Assembly: GCF_004521915.1 (NCBI RefSeq)
Contig: NZ_SDKD01000014.1
Location: 1 to 64,000 of the forward strand
Length of the DNA: 64,000 nucleotides
Reading direction: 5' to 3'
DNA from: Brevibacillus migulae
GTDB lineage: Bacteria > Bacillota > Bacilli > Brevibacillales > Brevibacillaceae
Positions 46,675-54,818 of the stretch are shown piece after piece. The translations under genes and the position numbers were made by a program. How positions within the stretch are numbered: the stretch's first letter is position 1; each line of letters begins with the position of its first letter. The notes under the pieces were generated by a model that did not search any database, was not told the origin of the DNA, and saw nothing but the letters and a program-made list of their open reading frames with translations.

Positions 46675-47322
46675 ATGATGATACAAACCTTTGGGCATAA
46701 TCGGAAATTGCAGCTGATGCTTGCCGCATTTGCTGTATTCTGGATATGGATGGCGATCAATCCGGTACACCGCTCTAACTGGTTGCTGGAGAATTTGTTG
46801 GTCTTTGCCGCGGTGATCGTCTTCAGCCTGACGTATCGCCAGTTTGCTTTTTCCAACGCTTCCTACGGTCAATTGCTGCTATTCATGTCTTTGCATACAC
46901 TGGGTGCGCATTATACCTATGCAACGACGCCGGTTGATGTGTGGCTTCACGGGCTATTTGATTTTGAACGTAATCATTACGATCGGGTTGTCCATTTTTC
47001 GTTTGGGTTGCTGCTCGCTTATCCTGCCTATGAATTCCTCTCCAGACTGATTCGAGTAAATGGCATATGGGCATATGTCCTGGCGGTGATCACGATTCTT
47101 TCTGCGGGTGCTTTTTATGAGCTGATCGAGATGTGGGTGGCCAAGATTGTCGCTCCTGAAATCGGAACGATGTTTTTAGGAACGCAGGGAGACGAGTGGG
47201 ACGCCCAACAGGATATGGCTGTGGCTCTGTATGGCGCCGCGATATCGATGGTGACGACGGCCATTCTGCATCAAATAAAGAAGCATAGCCTTCAAAAGGT
47301 GTCGGATCAGACCTATCTCTGA
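46675..47322 (+). CDS. DUF2238/YjdF-type integral membrane protein
   Basis: This 215-residue protein has about six membrane segments and matches YjdF-type DUF2238 proteins by its segments HRSNWLLENLLVF, LGAHYTYA, NHYDRVVHFSFGLLLAYPAYE, YELIEMWV and DEWDAQQDM. The function of the family is not known. GGGGGATAC lies before the ATG; ATG 46675 and 46678 are both possible. It is followed 23 bp later by a small membrane gene and a DUF2085 gene, forming a membrane-protein operon. Confidence 0.8.
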   Translation: MMIQTFGHNRKLQLMLAAFAVFWIWMAINPVHRSNWLLENLLVFAAVIVFSLTYRQFAFSNASYGQLLLFMSLHTLGAHYTYATTPVDVWLHGLFDFERNHYDRVVHFSFGLLLAYPAYEFLSRLIRVNGIWAYVLAVITILSAGAFYELIEMWVAKIVAPEIGTMFLGTQGDEWDAQQDMAVALYGAAISMVTTAILHQIKKHSLQKVSDQTYL

Positions 47323-47345
47323 TCTGGCAAGAGGAGGAGGAATTG

Positions 47346-47612
47346 ATGGTCTTTATTCTCTTCGCCTTATCGCTGACTCTCGGTGGAGCGGGCGTTTATT
47401 TATGGGTGAACAGTCCGGAGCAGAAAGGGCTGGCCATCGGTTTGATGGCGGGGGGCATTCTGCTATTTTTGCTGACCATCCTGTTTTACCTGACACGCAA
47501 AAGACGTAAGCGGGGAAAGAACGACTGCCTCGACTGCAACTATGTGGATATTCCCATCAATTGCATCGATTGTGATGGAAAGCCGGACTGTGATTGCGAT
47601 TGCAACGGATGA
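47346..47612 (+). CDS. Small membrane protein with Cys-rich tail
   Basis: This 88-residue protein has two helices (MVFILFALSLTLGGAGVYLW and a second one at 37-55), a basic stretch RKRRKRGK, and a Cys/Asp-rich end DCLDCNYVDIPINCIDCDGK followed by PDCDCDCNG, seven Cys in about 29 residues. Such a tail could bind metal or form disulfides if external. GAGGAGGAA precedes the ATG. It overlaps the DUF2085 gene by 4 bp. I do not recognise the family. Confidence 0.7.
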   Translation: MVFILFALSLTLGGAGVYLWVNSPEQKGLAIGLMAGGILLFLLTILFYLTRKRRKRGKNDCLDCNYVDIPINCIDCDGKPDCDCDCNG

Positions 47613-47971
47613 AGATGATCAAGCAACTTTACAAGGAAGTCGCCACTCTTTCATTCATGCCATGCCACCGCCTCCCTGCGCGAAGCTTTCATTTCCGTGG
47701 AAAGCCTTTCCCGGTATGTGCCCGTTGCACAGGGATCCTCCTCGGATTTTTCGGTGTTCCGCTGCTGGTGGCAGTTAAAATGCTGCTGCCGCTGTGGCTG
47801 GGCATCATGCTCCATGTACCCATGCTGGTCGATGGCGTGACGCAGCAAAAAGGATGGCGGGTCAGCAATAATCCCCTGCGGCTGATTACCGGACTGCTCA
47901 GCGGCATGGGATTGGCGATCTTGGCGGTGACAGGCGCTGTAAGGCTGGCCCGCATGCTGATGCATGGATAA
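47609..47971 (+). CDS. DUF2085 membrane protein
   Basis: This 120-residue protein has the DUF2085 signature CHRLPARSFHFRGKPFPVCA and CARCTGILLGFFG, with conserved Cys and His that could bind metal, followed by two or three membrane helices. The function is unknown. The ATGA overlap with the preceding small gene indicates coupling; the long reading from 47594 would start inside that gene. It is the last gene of the membrane operon. Confidence 0.82.
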   Translation: MKMIKQLYKEVATLSFMPCHRLPARSFHFRGKPFPVCARCTGILLGFFGVPLLVAVKMLLPLWLGIMLHVPMLVDGVTQQKGWRVSNNPLRLITGLLSGMGLAILAVTGAVRLARMLMHG

Positions 47972-48035
47972 GCTGGTGAGGATGCGGATCCCTTTTACGA
48001 CTAGTATAATGGGAGCAGAAATGGAGGAAACGGCT

Positions 48036-49451
48036 ATGATCACCGGCGAGCTGAAAACCAAGATTGATAACCTGTGGCAAATTTTTTGGTCAGGCGGCAT
48101 CACCAATCCGCTGACTGTGATCGAACAAATCACCTATTTGTTGTTTATAAAAGGGCTGGAGGAATTGGAGGCTTCCGTCTTTTCACCCGAACATGATCAT
48201 TTGCGGTGGAGCATGCTGATGAGCCGCCCACCCGATGAAAGGTATGCATTGTTTTCGAGGGAAGTCTTCCCGTTCATCAAGCAGCTGCACAAGCATCCGG
48301 AATCTGCCTATACCCGCTATATGGAAGATGCCCAGTTCATGATACCAACCCCCACGATGCTGGATAAGGTGATGAAGGGAATCTCGTTCATCCCGATGCA
48401 GGACCGGGATACGACCGGAGACCTGTATGAATACCTGCTGGCGAAAGTGGCCACTTCGGGAAGAAACGGTCAGTTCCGCACTCCGCGTCACATCGTGGAG
48501 CTCATGATCGACTTGACGAGACCTGTGCCAACCGATGTGATTGTCGACCCGGCGATGGGCTCTGCCGGATTTCTGGTGGCAGCGAGCAAATACATCAAAC
48601 ATACGTACCCACAGCAGTTTCGTGATTCTGTATTTTCTTATCACTTTCATCACGCGATGTTTCACGGTTTTGAAATCGATCGCACCATGCTGCGGATCGG
48701 GGCGATGAATATGATGCTGCATGGCGTCGATCATCCCCAGATCGCTTATGGCAATTCACTGTCTGCACAGAATCAGGAGGCCGAGCGGTATACCTTGATC
48801 CTTGCCAATCCCCCTTTCAAGGGAACTTTGGATGAAGAATCGGTATCCAGCGATCTTCTCCGCTTGACCAAGACCAAAAAAACGGAGCTGCTGTTCCTTG
48901 CTCTTTTTCTGCGATTGCTGAAACCGGGCGGACGTTGTGCGGTGATCGTGCCGGATGGCGTGCTTTTTGGCAGATCGGCTGCCCATCATGCGATACGCAA
49001 GGAAATCATCGAGGGACACAAGCTGGAAGCGGTCATCTCCATGCCGAGCGGCGTTTTCCGGCCTTATGCCGGTGTGTCTACGGCGATACTCGTTTTTACC
49101 AAGACCAACCAAGGGGGAACGGAGGAGGTCTGGTTTTATGGCATGGAGCAGGACGGATTTTCGCTGGATGACAAGCGCACTTTGCAGCCTGCGAGCGATA
49201 TCCCCGATATTATCGAACGATTTCATCATCGGGCTGGGGAGAAGAGCCGGAAGCGTACGGACCAATCCTTTCTGGTATCCGTTGACGAGCTGCGTCGTAA
49301 TCAATACGACCTGTCCATGAACCGATACAGGGAAGTCCCTCATCCAGGCATTGAACTGGACGAGCCCCAGGTCATTATGGAGAGAGTGAAAAATCTGGAA
49401 GCAGGCATCCTGGAGGGGATGAAGCGACTGGAAAAGATGTTGGAAAAATGA
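48036..49451 (+). CDS. Orphan HsdM-type N6-adenine DNA methyltransferase
   Basis: This 471-residue enzyme resembles the methylase subunit of type I restriction systems. It has an N-terminal HsdM helical domain (LWQIFWSGGITNPLTVIEQI), SAM-binding DPAMGSAGFL, the adenine-methylase motif LANPPFKG, and RTPRHIVELMIDL. ATG 48036 follows ATGGAGG at 8 bp. No hsdS specificity gene or hsdR nuclease gene lies beside it, so it may act alone, as a regulator-type methylase, or with subunits elsewhere. A strong terminator follows. Confidence 0.85.
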   Translation: MITGELKTKIDNLWQIFWSGGITNPLTVIEQITYLLFIKGLEELEASVFSPEHDHLRWSMLMSRPPDERYALFSREVFPFIKQLHKHPESAYTRYMEDAQFMIPTPTMLDKVMKGISFIPMQDRDTTGDLYEYLLAKVATSGRNGQFRTPRHIVELMIDLTRPVPTDVIVDPAMGSAGFLVAASKYIKHTYPQQFRDSVFSYHFHHAMFHGFEIDRTMLRIGAMNMMLHGVDHPQIAYGNSLSAQNQEAERYTLILANPPFKGTLDEESVSSDLLRLTKTKKTELLFLALFLRLLKPGGRCAVIVPDGVLFGRSAAHHAIRKEIIEGHKLEAVISMPSGVFRPYAGVSTAILVFTKTNQGGTEEVWFYGMEQDGFSLDDKRTLQPASDIPDIIERFHHRAGEKSRKRTDQSFLVSVDELRRNQYDLSMNRYREVPHPGIELDEPQVIMERVKNLEAGILEGMKRLEKMLEK

Positions 49452-49454
49452 GCA

Positions 49455-49494
49455 ACCGCAGTGGAGGACAGTCTGTTCCACTGCGGTTTTTTTG
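49455..49494 (+). terminator. Terminator of the methylase gene
   Basis: A perfect 12-bp stem AACCGCAGTGGA (49455-49466) / TCCACTGCGGTT (49478-49489) is followed by TTTTT. Confidence 0.92.
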
Positions 49495-49580
49495 ACTCCT
49501 CCAAACTCCCTAATTATTTACAAAGTTTCCTGATTCCTTTACTCTTAACGGAGAAATGAAAGAAGCTGGAGGAAAAAACG

Positions 49581-50045
49581 GTGGTACAAGATCTTCTGCA
49601 AGCGTCTTTGAAACAGGAACAAAATTACAAAACGCAGTCCTACGAGATCAAAAATTTCTTCTATGTCGCTTTCTTCGGAGGTATTCTCCCTACACTGGTG
49701 CTGGGCACCCAAAATGCGAAGTGGCTGCGAGCCAACAAGACCGGGCTTTCCCTGCTGCTTGCATGCGGGATCCTGCTGATTCTCGCAAAAGCCGTTGTGA
49801 CAGCCCTTGTTTCGGCGGATATCCTTGCATATGAACAAAGAAACGTTCGGTGGGCTGTAAGAATCGCCACAGTGCTCATAGGCTGGGGCTTTTATTTGTT
49901 GCTGAAACCGAAATACAAAGTTCATCAATTTCAGGGCGGTGGAGATGAACCAATCTTGAAAAAGGCGATTCTCTGGGCGATCGCCGGCTTTGGCCTTGAT
50001 TTGGGACTTGCAGCGGTGATCGGGGGAATTGTCAATGTCGACTGA
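49581..50045 (+). CDS. Small membrane protein, first gene of the TPR/AAA+ trio
   Basis: This 154-residue protein has a soluble N-terminus and three or four membrane segments ([74 protein letters not shown]). GTG 49581 has GGAGG 8 bp upstream. Its stop overlaps the start of the TPR gene by 11 bp, which shows tight coupling to the TPR and AAA+ genes. I do not recognise the family. It could be the membrane anchor for the two partners. Confidence 0.75.
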
Positions 50046-50922
50046 GCTTGACCAGATCTATGACAAAGCGATCATGGAGGTCAACCATTACCTGAATATG
50101 GGGCGTGCCGAACAAGCGCTGGAAAAGGGGATGAAGCTTCTCTCCCATTATCCGGAGAATGGGCTTTTGCTATATAAAATCGCACGTTGCCATTACCTGC
50201 TCGATCAATATGCACAAGCGATTCACTTCACCCGGGAAGCGCTGCGCGTGGGATTTTCAGAAGAGTATTGCCACTTTTTGCTGGGCGTTACCTACCTGGA
50301 GAGTGGGGAATATGTCGAGTCCGAAGAAGCATTTTTACATGCGCTACGTCACAACCCGGAAGATGCGGACTCCATGGCGGCCTACGGGTACTTGATGCTG
50401 ATCACAGGGCACGAAGAAAAAGCGGACCGTTTATTGGAGGAAGCTTTGCGCCTCGATCCGGAAAACAGCAATGTCCTTCATTACCAGCTGATGTTTTCGG
50501 TGGCCAAAGAAAAACACGACGAACAGGATCATATCCTCGAGCAATATGTGCAAGTGGCCGATTCCGAAAAAAATAAGCTGATCCACATGGGTATGACAGA
50601 GCTGTCCCGAGAAAATTTCAAACTGGCTCGCGAATATTATCGTCAGGCTTTTCTGATGGATCCGACTGATACACGCATATTGGAGATTTTAAAAGATTTG
50701 GACGAGGCGACACACTTTCTCTTTTTCCCGCAGCGCTTGATCATGAAACTCGGCGGACCGATTCCCGTCTGGCTCGGATTTATCGTGCTCATGTTTGCTT
50801 TGGACTGGCTGAAATTGCGTGCAGTGGCCGGCATCATCGCCCCGATTTATCTGCTGCTGGTCATTCTGAGCTGGACGACGCCGCTGATCTATAAAATCTG
50901 GATGAAATGGAGCAAAGCGTAA
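50035..50922 (+). CDS. TPR-repeat membrane protein, trio partner
   Basis: This 295-residue protein has about five TPR-like helical repeats at residues 1-220 ([60 protein letters not shown]) and two C-terminal membrane helices ([30 protein letters not shown]). TPR domains bind partner proteins. ATG 50035 has CGGGGGAA upstream. The stop and the next start share a TAATG junction. It likely recruits the AAA+ protein to the membrane. Confidence 0.82.
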
Positions 50923-52193
50923 TGGATAAAGTGGACTTGATCAAAAAGATGCTGGAGGAAAATCCAACCAATGGTTATGCCTGGTATTTGCTGGGCTTGG
51001 AATATAAAGAACAAGGGCGGATGAGTGATGTCTTGGAGGCATTTTCCAAAGCGCTCGCTCACAGCGATGGCGAGTTGCAGGCCAAAATTTTTGCCGAGCT
51101 CGCGTCTTTTTCCGCCCCTCAGACGGCTGCTGCTCCTGATCGTTCGACTGTGCAGGATACAACAGAGGTGCATGCAGAAGCCGTGATCGAGGAAGCAGAG
51201 GAGCCCGCGACCGTTCCCGTCATGGCTGCTGTCCCTTCGCCCACTGCATCGATCAGGGAAGCGGCAGGGCTGCAAGTCATTCCCGGCGGTATGACCAAGG
51301 CGGATAAGGAAGTCTTGTCCACATCGAAAAAGACTGTAACGTTTGCGGATATCGGCGGTTTGGAAGGGTTAAAAGAGACCATTCGGATGAAAATCATCAA
51401 TCCGTTTCTCAAACCGGGGCTGTTTTCCCGTTTCCGTAAAAAAGTAGGCGGCGGTATCCTGCTGTATGGACCGCCGGGTTGCGGGAAAACGTTTATCGCC
51501 CGCGCCACCGCAGGGGAGTGTCGCGCCCGTTTTACCCCTGTGCATATCACGGATATTCTCGATCCGTATCAAGGTGTCAGCGAACAAAATCTGAAAGATA
51601 TCTTCGCGTCTGCACGGGCGATGAAGCCGGGCGTATTGTTTTTCGATGAGGTGGACGCGATCGGATTTAGCCGCAGCAAATCGTCTTCGCAGCATATGCG
51701 AACCGTGATCGACCAGCTGCTTGCCGAAATCGAGGGAATCGATTCCTCCACAGAGCAATTGCTGATCATCGGAGCCACCAACATGCCATGGGATGTGGAC
51801 TCCGCATTCAAGCGGCCCGGCCGTTTCGATAAGCTGATTTTTGTAGCGCCGCCTGACGAGCAAGCGCGGGCAACCATTTTCCAATTAAAGTTGGCCGATC
51901 GCCCTGCCCTTAACATCGATTTTGCCAAGCTCGCGGAGCAAACGGAGCTGTATTCCGGCGCGGATATTGAAAATGTGGTAGAGATCGCGACAGAAATGGT
52001 TATCATGGAGATTATGAAGACAGGAAACGAACGCCCCATCTCCATGAATGATTTGCAGCAAGCGATTGCAGGTACAAAGCCTTCCACGTTAGAATGGCTG
52101 CGTACGGTTAAAAATTATGTGAAGTACGCCAACCAGGCAGGAATGTACGATGATGTAGAAGAGTATTTGTCCCGCGTCAAAAAACTGGTATAG
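50922..52193 (+). CDS. AAA+ ATPase with N-terminal TPR-like region, trio partner
   Basis: This 423-residue protein begins with a short TPR-like helical pair (NPTNGYAWYLLGLEYKEQGR, then MSDVLEAFSKAL), a Pro/Ala-rich linker, and a classical AAA domain: FADIGGLEGLKETI, Walker A GPPGCGKTFIARATAG, Walker B LFFDEVDAIG and arginine-finger segment KRPGRFDKLIFVA. It resembles CDC48/FtsH-type or SpoVK-like ATPases without a protease. ATG 50922 overlaps the TPR stop. It probably remodels a membrane-linked substrate with the two genes before it. The substrate is unknown. Confidence 0.87.
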   Translation: MDKVDLIKKMLEENPTNGYAWYLLGLEYKEQGRMSDVLEAFSKALAHSDGELQAKIFAELASFSAPQTAAAPDRSTVQDTTEVHAEAVIEEAEEPATVPVMAAVPSPTASIREAAGLQVIPGGMTKADKEVLSTSKKTVTFADIGGLEGLKETIRMKIINPFLKPGLFSRFRKKVGGGILLYGPPGCGKTFIARATAGECRARFTPVHITDILDPYQGVSEQNLKDIFASARAMKPGVLFFDEVDAIGFSRSKSSSQHMRTVIDQLLAEIEGIDSSTEQLLIIGATNMPWDVDSAFKRPGRFDKLIFVAPPDEQARATIFQLKLADRPALNIDFAKLAEQTELYSGADIENVVEIATEMVIMEIMKTGNERPISMNDLQQAIAGTKPSTLEWLRTVKNYVKYANQAGMYDDVEEYLSRVKKLV

Positions 52194-52248
52194 TATTCAG
52201 GAACGGGTAAAAGTTCGTTAACCAAGGAAAAAGGAAGGTACCAGATAC

Positions 52249-53859
52249 ATGATTAGTACTTCAGGGGTATCCCTGCGTTACGGAAAACGCGCATTATTTG
52301 AAGATGTGAACATCAAGTTCACTCCCGGCAACTGCTACGGCCTGATCGGAGCAAACGGTGCGGGGAAGTCGACGTTTTTGAAAATTCTCTCCGGAGAAAT
52401 CGAACCGACCAGCGGACACGTCCATATCACACCGGGACAACGCTTGGCTGTATTGAAGCAAAACCATTTTGAATTTGACGAATACGAAGTGCTGAAAACC
52501 GTCATCATGGGTCACAAACGACTCTATGAAATCATGGAAGAAAAAGACGCATTGTACAGCAAGCCTGACTTTTCGGAAGAGGATGGAATGAAAGCCTCCG
52601 AATTGGAAGGGGAGTTTGAAACGCTGAACGGCTGGCAGGCAGAGCCGGATGCAGAAGCGCTCCTGATGGGTCTCGGCATTCCAACCGAGCTGCATGACAA
52701 GAAAATGAAAGAGCTGGAAGGCAGCGAAAAGGTTCGCGTATTGCTGGCTCAGGCATTGTTTGGCAACCCTGACATCCTGCTGCTTGACGAGCCGACCAAC
52801 CACTTGGATATCGAATCGATCCGCTGGCTGGAAAACTTCCTGGCAGACTATGAGAACACCGTCATCGTGGTCTCCCATGACCGTCACTTCTTGAACAAGG
52901 TATGTACGCACATCGCGGATATCGACTTCGGCAAGATCCAGATTTTCGTAGGTAACTACGATTTCTGGTACGAGTCCAGCCAATTGGCTTTGCAGATGAT
53001 GCGCGACCAGAACAAGAAAAAGGAAGAAAAAATCAAGGAGCTGGAGAAGTTTATCGCTCGATTCAGCGCCAACGCCTCCAAGTCCAAGCAGGCAACCAGC
53101 CGGAAAAAGCTGTTGGATAAAATCACTCTGGACGACATCAAACCGTCCAGCCGCAAATATCCATTCGTCAACTTCAAGCCTGAGCGCGATCTGGGGAAAA
53201 ATGTCCTGGCCGTCGATCGCATCAGCAAGACGATCAACGGCGAAAAGGTGCTGGATAACGTCAGCTTCACGGTGAACAATGGAGACAAGATTGCCTTCGT
53301 AGGAACCAACGAGCTTGCCTACACGACTCTGTTCCAGATCATCTCCGGTGAAATGGAGCCAGACAGCGGCACGTACGAATGGGGCGTAACAGCGAGCTAC
53401 AACCATTTCCCGAAGGACAACAGCAAATATTTCGACGTAGATTTGAATCTGGTGGATTGGCTCCGTCAGTATTCCAAGGACCAAGACGAGACATTTGTTC
53501 GCGGCTTCCTGGGACGTATGTTGTTCTCCGGCGATGAAGCGCTGAAAAAAGCGAATGTGCTGTCCGGAGGGGAAAAAGTGCGCTGTATGCTGTCCCGCAT
53601 GATGCTGAGCGGCGCCAATGTCCTGATTTTGGATGAACCGACGAACCACTTGGATCTCGAATCGATCACCTCATTGAATAACGGTTTGATTGATACCACA
53701 GCGTGCGTCCTGTTCACCTCGCATGACCATCAATTTGTGCAGACCATCGCGACACGCATCATTGAGATCCTGCCAAATGGTGTGATCGATAAAGAAATCA
53801 CGTATGATGAATATTTGGAGAGTGCCGAATTGCAAGCACTTCGTCAAAAGCTTAGCTAA
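52249..53859 (+). CDS. ABC-F family ATPase, YkpA/YbiT-like
   Basis: This 536-residue protein has two ABC domains in tandem, no membrane segments, and the ABC-F linker helix KFIARFSANASKSKQATSRK. Walker A motifs are GANGAGKST and, in the second domain, a degenerate GTNELAYTT, with Walker B LLLDEPTNHLD and LILDEPTNHLD. ABC-F proteins bind the ribosome and rescue stalled translation. The second Walker A lacks the Gly-Lys-Ser/Thr core, a known trait of the YkpA-type group. AAGGAAGG precedes the ATG. It is single and is followed by a terminator. Confidence 0.9.
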   Translation: MISTSGVSLRYGKRALFEDVNIKFTPGNCYGLIGANGAGKSTFLKILSGEIEPTSGHVHITPGQRLAVLKQNHFEFDEYEVLKTVIMGHKRLYEIMEEKDALYSKPDFSEEDGMKASELEGEFETLNGWQAEPDAEALLMGLGIPTELHDKKMKELEGSEKVRVLLAQALFGNPDILLLDEPTNHLDIESIRWLENFLADYENTVIVVSHDRHFLNKVCTHIADIDFGKIQIFVGNYDFWYESSQLALQMMRDQNKKKEEKIKELEKFIARFSANASKSKQATSRKKLLDKITLDDIKPSSRKYPFVNFKPERDLGKNVLAVDRISKTINGEKVLDNVSFTVNNGDKIAFVGTNELAYTTLFQIISGEMEPDSGTYEWGVTASYNHFPKDNSKYFDVDLNLVDWLRQYSKDQDETFVRGFLGRMLFSGDEALKKANVLSGGEKVRCMLSRMMLSGANVLILDEPTNHLDLESITSLNNGLIDTTACVLFTSHDHQFVQTIATRIIEILPNGVIDKEITYDEYLESAELQALRQKLS

Positions 53860-53862
53860 TTA

Positions 53863-53907
53863 GAGCAATATGCACCGTCCTTCCTTGTGGGAGGGCGGTT
53901 TTTGCTC
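53863..53907 (+). terminator. Terminator of the ABC-F gene
   Basis: ACCGTCC (53874-53880) pairs with GGGCGGT (53893-53899; one G-T pair), followed by TTTT; outer GAGCAA (53863-53868) and TTGCTC (53902-53907) also pair. Confidence 0.85.
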
Positions 53908-53944
53908 TTTCGGTATTTGGAAACCGTAGGTTAGGGGCTGCGGT

Positions 53945-54143
53945 GGAGAGAGCATGTTTCGAAACTCCGCTTCATTCTACGCCCTACTAGGAAGCTGGGG
54001 CTGTCCGCTCCGCAGCGAATCGCAGGGGTCCGCAAAAGGAGTAGCCGCTACGCCGCCCATGGCACGTTGCGGCCCTTTTTCCTGCGATTCACTGCTCCGC
54101 TCGGCTGGGCTTCGCAGGCGCTCCGTTTCGAAACATGCTCTCC
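53945..54143. repeat. Large non-coding foldback (199 bp)
   Basis: GAGAGAGCATGTTTCGAAAC (53946-53965) pairs with GTTTCGAAACATGCTCTC (54125-54142). Inside, GCAGCGAATCGCAGG (54012-54026) pairs with CCTGCGATTCACTGC (54081-54095) with one mismatch. The region is GC-rich, has no plausible gene, and could form a cruciform or a long RNA hairpin. It resembles a MITE-like or other foldback element in form, but I recognise no known family. Confidence 0.6.
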
Positions 54144-54269
54144 AGCGTAGCAGAAGCTATTTGAAAAAATAAAAGCAATGAAGTGCCAATTAAATTACGA
54201 TTTCAATGCCAATAGCAGAGAAGAAGTGCATTCGCCTTTTGTTCTTTAACCCTTCGACGTTTGAAAATC

Positions 54270-54500
54270 GCCACGTGAGGGAGGGGAAAATGGGACGGGC
54301 GGAGTCTTTGTCACACCTACCGAGGTGGAGCTTGCAAAAACGGTACACGCTTGTCGCGCAACCTCTACGTATGAATCAGCTTCCTCGAACCTTTTGCGCG
54401 ACGTACCGTTTTTGCAAGCGGAACCGGACAGAAATAACTCACTTGCGGGTGTGGCAAGAACGAAGCCCCGCCCATTTTCCCCTTACCACACCACAATGTA
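54270..54500. repeat. Foldback repeat, copy 2 (231 bp, with 93-bp palindromic insert)
   Basis: It begins GCCACGTGAGG and ends ACCACAATGTA, like copy 1 at 44346. It shares the boxes AGTCTTTGTCACACCT, GGAACCGGACAG and GGGTGTGGCAAGAACG. Its outer stem GGGGAAAATGGG (54283-54294) / CCCATTTTCCCC (54471-54482) differs in sequence from copy 1 but still pairs. A 93-bp insert (54329-54421) carries a perfect 17-bp inverted repeat GCTTGCAAAAACGGTAC / GTACCGTTTTTGCAAGC and an inner 9-bp pair GTCGCGCAA / TTGCGCGAC. The insert is absent from copy 1. Confidence 0.75.
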
Positions 54501-54537
54501 TACACAAACAAGAATTTATCTAAGCAATAAAAAAGAT

Positions 54538-54565
54538 TTGCAATTTTACCTGTATTGGATAAAAT
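54538..54565 (+). promoter_or_regulatory. Promoter of the SAM-riboswitch operon
   Basis: TTGCAA (54538-54543) and TAAAAT (54560-54565) are 16 bp apart, about 40 bp upstream of the riboswitch core. Confidence 0.5.
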
Positions 54566-54602
54566 AAAGAATATTGTTGGACAACTTGATAGCTACGATG
54601 AT

Positions 54603-54768
54603 CCTTATCGAGAGCGGCGGAGGGACTGGCCCGATGAAGCCCGGCAACCACTGAAGATGGTATTACCACATCAGAAAGGTGCCAATTCCTGCAAGACCAT
54701 GATAGGTTTTGACAGATGAGGTAGAGTGCATACGGATGCGAACTCTTCCTCAGGGAAGAGTTTTTTGT
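54603..54768 (+). promoter_or_regulatory. SAM riboswitch (S-box) with terminator
   Basis: The conserved S-box core is clear: CTTATCGAGAG, then GGCGGAGGGACTGGCCCGAT, GAAGCCCGGCAACC and AAGGTGCCAATTCCTGC. It matches the SAM-I class consensus, and helix P1 is closed by a distal GATAGG. A terminator stem AACTCTTCC (54741-54749) / GGGAAGAGTT (54753-54762) with a T-run follows, so high SAM should stop transcription before the transporter genes. This sort of leader normally heads methionine or cysteine genes. Confidence 0.95.
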
Positions 54769-54818
54769 TTGCCCACAAAACAAAAATGAGAGAGAAGATG
54801 GAGAGGAGAATCATCATC

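Noticed and set aside
47964..48036. Longer start for the methylase at 47964 overlapping the DUF2085 gene
   Set aside because: ATG 48036 has a good GGAGG site 8 bp upstream, and the extra residues do not look like an HsdM N-terminus.
53954..54172. Plus-strand 72-codon frame within the 53945-54143 foldback
   Set aside because: It follows the palindromic sequence, has no ribosome site and no domain; the DNA is better explained as a foldback element.
54206..54567. Two short plus-strand frames over foldback copy 2
   Set aside because: They overlap each other in different frames and cover the repeat; composition follows the repeat and no ribosome site is present.
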